Notes under the pieces: model-generated
Told to the model about the DNA's origin: nothing
The model's input: the letters and a program-made list of their open reading frames with translations, nothing else
The model's database searches: none
Assembly (NCBI GenBank): GCA_028455995.1
Contig: JABELC010000008.1
Location: forward strand, 481,001-545,000
Source: Scleromitrula shiraiana
Taxonomy: Eukaryota; Ascomycota; Leotiomycetes; Helotiales; Sclerotiniaceae
DNA length: 64,000 bases
Reading direction: 5' to 3'
Position numbers and translations under genes: made by a program
Shown: piece after piece, positions 57,475 to 64,000 of the stretch
How positions within the stretch are numbered: position 1 is the stretch's first letter
Layout of the letters: each line of letters starts with the position of its first letter

Positions 57475-57506
57475 TTTGCGCATGCTTCAATTTTAATTTA
57501 ACCGAG
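57475..57506 (-). repeat. Right terminal inverted repeat
   Basis: Inverted copy of 55511-55542 with a single transition difference (GCATGCGC versus GCACGCGC). Confidence 0.75.
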
Positions 57507-60412
57507 TATTATCATTCGAAATTTAAATATAATTTAAATTCAGAAAAAATATTTTAAAATAAATTAACACGTTTTCAATTCCTCACTCAAATTTCATCCC
57601 CCAACCTTTCACAACTCAAAATGCACCACACTTCCCCATCCAAATACCACTAGCAGTATGATTATCATGATACATATATATATCTCCATCCTCATAAATC
57701 ACTCACATCCTAACACCAAACACGAGTTATCAAAGCTATCGAAGATCCGAGTCCAGATACGGGAGATTAAGACCTACAGAATTATAGGTCTGAGTTACTA
57801 GTATGTTGCATCATTGATATATTATACTAGTAAGCTCATACATATGTACTAGTATTCTCGATATAACCTAGAACATTTGCTATAATTTAAAATTTTCCAC
57901 ACTATCACCGATAAGTCTGAATATCATCTAGAAAATCTACTTGTGGAAACGACTCGGAGTAGAAAATGAATGGATAGGATAATTCCGAATATACGATTCG
58001 GCGTCTATAATAAAGTATTCTCGGTTCTCCTGTCAAGAGCGTTTAGTATGTATGTAATTCTTCAACGGATATGTCGATGTGTTGCCAGGATACAAAATTA
58101 TGGGAACTATTTACTAGTATATCCCGGATCCTGATTTCGAGACGGGGAATGTAGGGTCTCTGCTTGGAAATAAAGAGAAGGGGGGGTATAATGTACTTTT
58201 CTAGCTCATCGCTTTCTATCGCATTCTATTTTATCTAGAAAGTCATCCCGTTAGAAATTTCAGGAAGTCCTATTAATAAGTGGGTAAGTGATTCACCACT
58301 CTATTTCATCATTGCTAGTATTCTTATAGATTTTGTCCGATCAGTCTTAGCGGATCTTGGAAGTAAATATATTTATTGCTTGTGTTTGAGTTTCGACGGG
58401 TCTATAAATATGTATTTCCAATTGATTGATTCGGTTCTGTTGTGGAAGACGTTATATCGATGACATAACACAATCATGTTAGGAGGTATCCTATAATAAG
58501 ACGGGTTTGATGTTATCTGGATGAAATGGGTTTGAGATGAGGATGGAGATGAATACAAAGAGAAAGAAAGGGACAAATGGTTTTAATATCTTTAATAATA
58601 GTAGATAATTAAATGACAAGGAAATAAATTCGCGGTTCTTAATTAGATAAGAATGATAATACCCTCGACATTGATAACAGCAGCAAACTGTCAAATACAA
58701 AGTATATATTCCAATCTCCATAAAACCGCTACACACGCAATCAGATCTTATCCAGCATTATTCCCATACCGCCACGGAATATCATACCAACAATCTCAGC
58801 CCCTGATTCTAGAGAAAAGCAAACAATCGAATTGAAAGAGTTAGAGTATCTATACAAACTTGCATATTTCCAGTTTATATATCTGAGTAAATAGCATCAA
58901 AATGAGAGAATTATAGATAGAGTATCTATAAATACCGATCCAGATCCTTATATCTACGAACTTTCAACCCTAGACTATCTATCGAATGTATATAAAAACG
59001 CGATACTAAAACCGAAGTCGATAATGAGAGGGAGAGAAATAAATAATGAGAAAGGATGGAGTTTTTTAATCCCTCTCCCTCGCCTTGGCGACTCCTCACT
59101 TTTACTTTCACTTTCACTTTCCTCTCCATTCTATCTCTCAAGCTCATACTCGTTTACTTATTATAACCCTTCCCCTAACACAGTATCTTAAAAATTCCAT
59201 TCCATTCTATTCCATTCTATTCCATTCCATCCCCAAATCCCTCCTCCCTCTCTATCAAATAAACAACCAAACCATTACACTTCACACCACCAACCCCACA
59301 CCACACATAAACAAACCCCCATTCATAAAACTTAATCTACTCTAACATCCCCAATAATGAATACGCACTCGCTGAATATATCACTCGCATCCATCTCAAG
59401 ACCCTAACCAATCCAATCTAATCCAATCTCAATTCTCAAATCTTAAAAAATCTTAAAAACAGTATATATCCAACCTACCGCATCCCCATCTCCATCCCTT
59501 CGCTACCTTTATTCAGCGTCTAGTGCGTAGCTTGATTGTTATTTATGGGATTGTGTGGGGTGTGTAATGTGTAATGTATAAGAAGATATAATAAGATATA
59601 AATTCTAGATTCTAAGTCCAGAGTCCGGAGTAAAGAGTCCAGAGCACAGAATAGATTTAGAATATGAATATGAAGATAAAGATAAAGCTCCACAATATTA
59701 AATAACAATAACAAAAACCCCCTTTCTCTCCTCTCCTCTCCTCTCCTTAAATAATCCCATCAAGAGATATTTTCTAAGGATACGATATAATCAACACAAT
59801 CAACAACCAAATCAAATAATAAATAATCAAATACCCCCTTCTTCATTCATTTATTCATTCTCCCTTCCTCATCTCTTTCCATAACCTAAGTCACTCTAAC
59901 TTGAAATTTCCCTCGCTCCCAGTCACTGGCACCTCATAACTCATAACTCATACCATCTATTCAAGCAAGCAATCAAGTAAATACAAACAAATACAAACAA
60001 ATACAAAAACAAGTATAAAAAACAACCAAAGAAACAACTCCGAGTCGGACGTTATGTTTTTTTATTGTTGAGAGGGGAGGAGAAAGGAGACTCGGAGGGA
60101 GAAAGGGGAGGGGAGGGGTATTTATATCTATATTTATATATATAGTATCCATGTTCATATATATATTAATGTCTTAATATATATATATATACAACTCGAA
60201 TCTAGTATAATATAACTTGAAAAATAAAAAAATATAAAATATAAATAAAAATAAAAATAAATAAACTATCTCATAAATCAAAAGTCTACTAGTACCAGGG
60301 AGAATGAATAAATAAATGAATAAAGTTACAACTAAATAAAAGAATCAAAAAAATAAATAGAGATATTCATTTATATTCTTATTTTATTTATATTCTTATT
60401 TTACTTATTTAT

Positions 60413-60508
60413 TTTATTTTATTTTATTTTATTTTATTTTATTTTATTTTATTTTATTTTATTTTATTTTATTTTATTTTATTTTATTTTATTTTATTTT
60501 ATTTTATT
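60413..60508. repeat. (ATTTT)n pentanucleotide microsatellite
   Basis: Nearly 20 almost perfect TTTTA/ATTTT units. Confidence 0.9.
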
Positions 60509-61767
60509 TATTTTAACATTTCCATTTCCATTTCCATATCCATTTCCATTTCAAGTTCCGAGATTCCAAAATTCAAGTTCTGAAATCTTTTTTATCCCAT
60601 CCATCCATCCATCTATCCATCATAGACACACCACACCCCCCATTCCCCTTCCCCTCCCAAATCATCATAATCATAATCTATCTTTCTCTCCAAGTCCATA
60701 CATATAATATGTAATGTAATGTGATATGATATGTAAAGTAATATAAAGTATAAAGTAAGAAACGTCATAAATAAAAACCTACTCTCCTCTACTCTCCTGT
60801 CCTGTCCTCTCCTCTCCTCTCCTCTCATTCATCCACTGGCATCTCTAATCCCCATCCCCATCCCCATCCCCATCCCCATCCCCAATCATCAAGCAAACAG
60901 AATCAAGCAGACGAAAAGCAAAGAGGAAAAAAAACAAGCACAAGCAAAAGCAAAACACACAAACAAACAAATAAACACATAAATAAACTGTCTATATATA
61001 CAAATACATCATCTCACTCATCTCATCCCCATCATCCCCATGATAAAAAAAAGATCATCTTGATCTCCCTTGATCTCCCTTCACCTCATCTCATCTCATC
61101 TCATCTCATCTTATCGCCATCCCCCATCCATCATCCATCCATCCACAAGCAAATCACAAATCGCAAACCGCAAATCACAAACCGCAAACCGCAAATCACA
61201 AATCGCAAACCGCAAGCAAACCGCAAGCAAGCAAGACTAATCAAACAAACAAATCCCCCCCCTTCAAAAAAAAACCAAAAAAAAAAAAAAGAATACATAC
61301 ATACATACATATATAAAAACCACCCAGCCAATCAACCAATCAACCAATAAAACAACCAATAAAACGCCTTCTTAAAACGAGAGTTTAATCCATCTATCCA
61401 TCCATCCATCCATCCATCCATCCATCCATCCATCCATTCATAACAACAAGCAACAACAAGCAACAGCAAGCAATAGCAAGCAATAGCAAGCAACCGAAAA
61501 AAAGTAGAGAAAATAGAGAAAAAAAAAATTCACCCTCTCCGAAATAATTTCCATCCACCCATCCACCCACCCATCCACCCATCCCTTTTTATTTATTTTT
61601 ATAATCTTCCATCTCGTACTATATGTAATTTCCTTTTAATTTCCTTTTTTAAATTTCCTTTTTCATTGCAAACCGTGAGTAAAATCGTATAATTCTCCTC
61701 CTCCTCATTTTATGAATATGAATATGAATATGAATAAAAATAAAAATAAAAATAAAAAAAAATAAAC

Positions 61768-61801
61768 GAAGGAAGGAAGGAAGGAAGGAAGGAAGGAAGG
61801 A
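61768..61801. repeat. (GGAA)n microsatellite
   Basis: Eight tandem GGAA units. Confidence 0.85.
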
Positions 61802-61905
61802 ACCCCACCCTCTCCCTCAAACCGTGCGCAAACACCCCCTCTCCCCCCCCCCCCCCCCAAAAAAAAATAATTAATCGTACAAAATTTATTGTCTTTCGAC
61901 ATACA

Positions 61906-61936
<31 letters not shown>

Positions 61937-61980
61937 CATATACTTCTTCAAAACTAGTTCTTTTTTTTTTTTTTAATAAT

Positions 61981-63323
61981 CTAAAAATCATCAAGCATAT
62001 CATCTAATTCGTCCAATTCGATATTCTCCGGACTTCTCAAATCCCATTCCATATTCCCATTCCCATTCCCATTCCCATCGATTCTGGTCCAAAGATCCGT
62101 CGAGTCATTCACACCCGTTGGATAATCCCACGATTTCTTGGCGACGGTCGAACTAGGTTTCATAGCGGGACTGCTACTAATAAAAACTGACGTATTAAGC
62201 ACATTTAAATTCCTCCCCTCTCCAAACAATCCCTCCGATTCTGGTGCCGAGCCAGCAGATTTGCTTGGACTCCCTTCCATATCAGATGGAATACTCGACA
62301 TGGAATCACCGCTGAATTTCCTCTTTTGCATACCGCGAGCCGTTTGTGTGAATTCTTTTTCGTCTTTTTCGAGGGGTGGGGATGTGGCGCGGTGGTTGCG
62401 GACGGGACGTTCGTGACGACCGGAGAAGGAACCGGTGGGTGTTGGAGGTGTGATTAGATCGTCGTCGTCATATTCGGTGGAGGAGAGATCGACTTCGGGG
62501 GATGGGGATAATTCTCTTCTTCTTTCTGCGTCGGCTTCATCTTCTCTTGAGGCGGCGCTTGATAATGAAGGGGAGATGATTGTACGTTGGGGGAATTGTG
62601 ATGGATCGGGAATGGGTTGGTGGGGATAAGTAGTTAAGTAGAAATATGTTCTTCTTGGATGTACAGTTTCCAATTCTTTTCCAACAGGACAAGGTGATGA
62701 TGTAGTCCATGATCGTTTTAAATAAGTCGATAATCTGGACGAAATAATTGCAGAAGGATTCGCAGATCTAGAACATTTAGTTAGTATGTTTATTTTTTTT
62801 CTTGGTTACTTTACGGAACGGAATAAAATAAAAAAATAAACCATTTTCATCATCACAAACAAACTACTTACTGTTCCACAATTTTAACATTCCTCGACAA
62901 AATGGCCGCCAATTCCTTCACTAAATAAGGTCTATTGGAAGATTTTTGTAATTGTACAATAACCGCCTCAACAATTTCATCATTGATACTTTCCATATCA
63001 ATTTCTCTCGGTTTCACATCCTCATCCTCATCATTATCATCCTCCAACTCAGCAGTTGGTGATGGTGGTGGCGTATGTTCATATTTTAGTGATAAAGATA
63101 TACGTTTCGACGGAGGAGGAGACATGGAAGAATCCCCATGGGATCTTTTTATTTTTTTCGAAGGATGTTGTTCTGATGTTGGCGTCGCGGTTGAAGGCGG
63201 TGAGAGACGTGCGGCCGCTCGTGAAGCATGAGTTACAGGTAAATGTATCCCTAATGATGGTAAAGATAATGATTTTCGACGAGTATTATAAGGCATTTTT
63301 GTGATATTTGTTTCGGCAATCAT
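61981..63323 (-). CDS. GDS1-like winged-helix nuclear protein (412 aa)
   Basis: Two exons on the minus strand, 63323-62872 and 62767-61981, with a 104-bp intron (GTAAGT, ACTAAC, TCTAG). After a Ser/Pro-rich start with MPYNTRRKSLSLPSLGIHLP (which may be the true N-terminus, ATG 63296) and basic patches (KKIKRS), there is a folded segment of about 90 residues. It reads NDEIVEAVIVQLQKSSNRPYLVKELAAIL, then after the splice NPSAIISSRLSTYLKR and HPRRTYFYLTTYP. The helix-helix-strand order and the motif 'RPY/S-xKELA ... SSRLSxYLKR' fit the winged-helix domain of fungal GDS1-type proteins. The C-terminal 230 residues are acidic and Ser-rich with a VAKKSWDYPTG motif and a DELDDMLDDF end, suggesting a transcription regulator. 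GDS1 in yeast is linked to nitrogen/mitochondrial gene control by genetics; the role here is inferred. Confidence 0.75.
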
Positions 63324-64000
63324 TTAGAAAGATTTGTTTTGAATTGTTGAAATAAAAGTGGATTTATTTAATTGTTGAATAAAATCGCGACGACGACGAT
63401 GATGGCGAATAAATTTTTATTTTTTTTTGGTTGGGGTAATAATTGTTTCGTTATGTTTGTTTGTTGCCTTAGTGAAAAAGGGCGAAGTCGAGATGGAGAT
63501 TTATGATGAAAGTTGATCTGATATGATATTTTAGATAGAACCAAGGGACCAAGAGACCAAGGGACCAAGGGATGAAAGGATAGAATCGAAATTTAATTGT
63601 TGATTTCAATTTTGTTATTTTTCTGTGACTGAATAACTGAACTGGATAACTGAATAGTTTGTAAAGATAAATCCAACTAGAAACTATGATATGAAGAAAG
63701 ATAGAAAAGAAACCATGAAGGGGTTCTTTAGAGTTCTTAGAGTTCTTAGAGTTCTTAGAGTTCCTAAAGTTCCAAAAGTTCCTAAAAATCCTAAAAATCC
63801 TAAAGTAGAGAGAATTTTGTTATTTTTGTTATTTGTTATTTTTGTTATTCCTGCAATAATATGATCTTCGTAACGATGATTTAGTTTGATAAATATGATT
63901 TTTATTGGATAACAGGGAGACTTTCGGAATGTAGCAGATGGCGTGGTGCCGTAATACAAAAAGACAAGAAGACTGGGGATTCTAAGTTTTAAAAAAAAAA
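63324..64000. other. Upstream region of the GDS1-like gene
   Basis: Promoter side of a minus-strand gene. Contains a tandem GAGTTCTTA repeat (63727-63765), GGGACCAA repeats (63544-63570) and TTGTTATT units (63818-63848). No other gene is seen before the window edge. Confidence 0.5.
63727..63765. repeat. (TAGAGTTCT)n tandem repeat
   Basis: Four 9-bp units, the last diverged. Confidence 0.8.

Larger units (their letters stand above)
55511..57506. mobile_element. Degenerate TIR DNA transposon (Tc1/mariner-like, TA target site), extremely AT-rich
   Basis: Left end CTCGGTTAAATTAAAATTGA (55511 on) and the reverse complement of the right end (ending 57506) agree over about 32 bp with one C/T mismatch. 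A TA dinucleotide flanks each side (55509-55510 and 57507-57508), as expected for Tc1/mariner superfamily insertions. The 2.0-kb length suits a Fot1/Flipper/pogo-like fungal element, but no transposase motif survives: the interior is almost entirely A and T with stops in all frames. This fits repeat-induced point mutation (RIP). Superfamily assignment rests on the TIR, the TA and the length only. Confidence 0.65.
57509..61980. other. Gene-free, repeat-rich stretch of 4.5 kb
   Basis: No gene is supported on either strand. Several microsatellites: (ATTCC)n near 59195-59230, (ATTTT)n at 60413-60508, (CCCCAT)n at 60850-60880, (CAAATCG/CAAACCG)n at 61145-61225, (CATC)n at 61397-61438, (GGAA)n at 61768-61801, a C-run at 61844-61858 and (CATA)n at 61900-61934. 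Open frames are translations of these repeats. The last part is the 3' flank of the GDS1-like gene. Confidence 0.6.

Noticed and set aside
61145..61225. Regularly repeated CAAATC/CAAACCG units that could suggest a CRISPR-like array
   Set aside because: Unit is only 7-8 bp with no unique spacers; eukaryotic simple repeat.
1..64000. tRNA and rRNA genes
   Set aside because: I scanned for T-loop-like GGTTCGAATCC motifs with paired stems and found none convincing; a dedicated covariance search was not possible.

Overview
This window looks like nuclear DNA of a filamentous ascomycete (Pezizomycotina). A helotialean such as the Botrytis/Sclerotinia group is my best guess, but this is inference only. 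Coding genes carry many short introns (about 44-180 bp) with GTAAGT/GTATGT-like donors and CTAAC/CTGAC-like branch sites. The proteins are typical of filamentous fungi, and an AT-saturated transposon island is present. Genes are spaced by long intergenic stretches full of pyrimidine tracts and microsatellites.

Layout: 0.7-1.8 kb, a short-chain dehydrogenase (+). 4.8-6.2 kb, a membrane-anchored DUF3445/heme-dependent oxidative N-demethylase-like protein (+). 7.0-7.6 kb, a small two-TM protein (+). 10.6-12.95 kb, a broken copy of rvt, the reverse-transcriptase-related cellular gene. 13.5-14.3 kb, a cupin (-). 14.8-16.4 kb, a secreted protein of unknown function (-). 19.0-19.9 kb, a low-complexity orphan protein (+), with a decayed paralogue at 21.1-21.5 kb. 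22-26 kb holds gene remnants. 27.6-31.5 kb, a 19-exon SNF2/RING helicase (+). 34.0-37.0 kb, an AT-hook Q-rich nuclear protein (-). 39.5-42.9 kb, nucleoporin Nup84/Nup107 (-). 43.65-44.14 kb, the tiny four-exon gene CMC4 (-), divergent from SUMO at 44.75-45.24 kb (+). 46.2-47.0 kb, a conserved charged protein (-), divergent from a mitochondrial succinyl-CoA synthetase alpha/beta fusion at 48.1-50.65 kb (+). 54.1-54.6 kb, a truncated HET-domain relic. 55.07-57.5 kb, an AT-rich island with a TA-flanked, inverted-repeat DNA transposon. 62.0-63.3 kb, a GDS1-like winged-helix protein (-).

The window splits into two parts. The right half carries a housekeeping core (NUP84, CMC4, SUMO, SCS fusion, GDS1-like) with divergent gene pairs. 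The left half and the 50.7-57.5 kb stretch are accessory DNA, with orphan genes, relics and RIP-like decay. The most notable items are the rvt pseudogene, the SCS fusion (with one intron lacking an AG acceptor and an 8-nt exon), and CMC4 with an apparent ATG-only coding exon. Exon coordinates were deduced by hand from reading frame and splice motifs, without transcript support.
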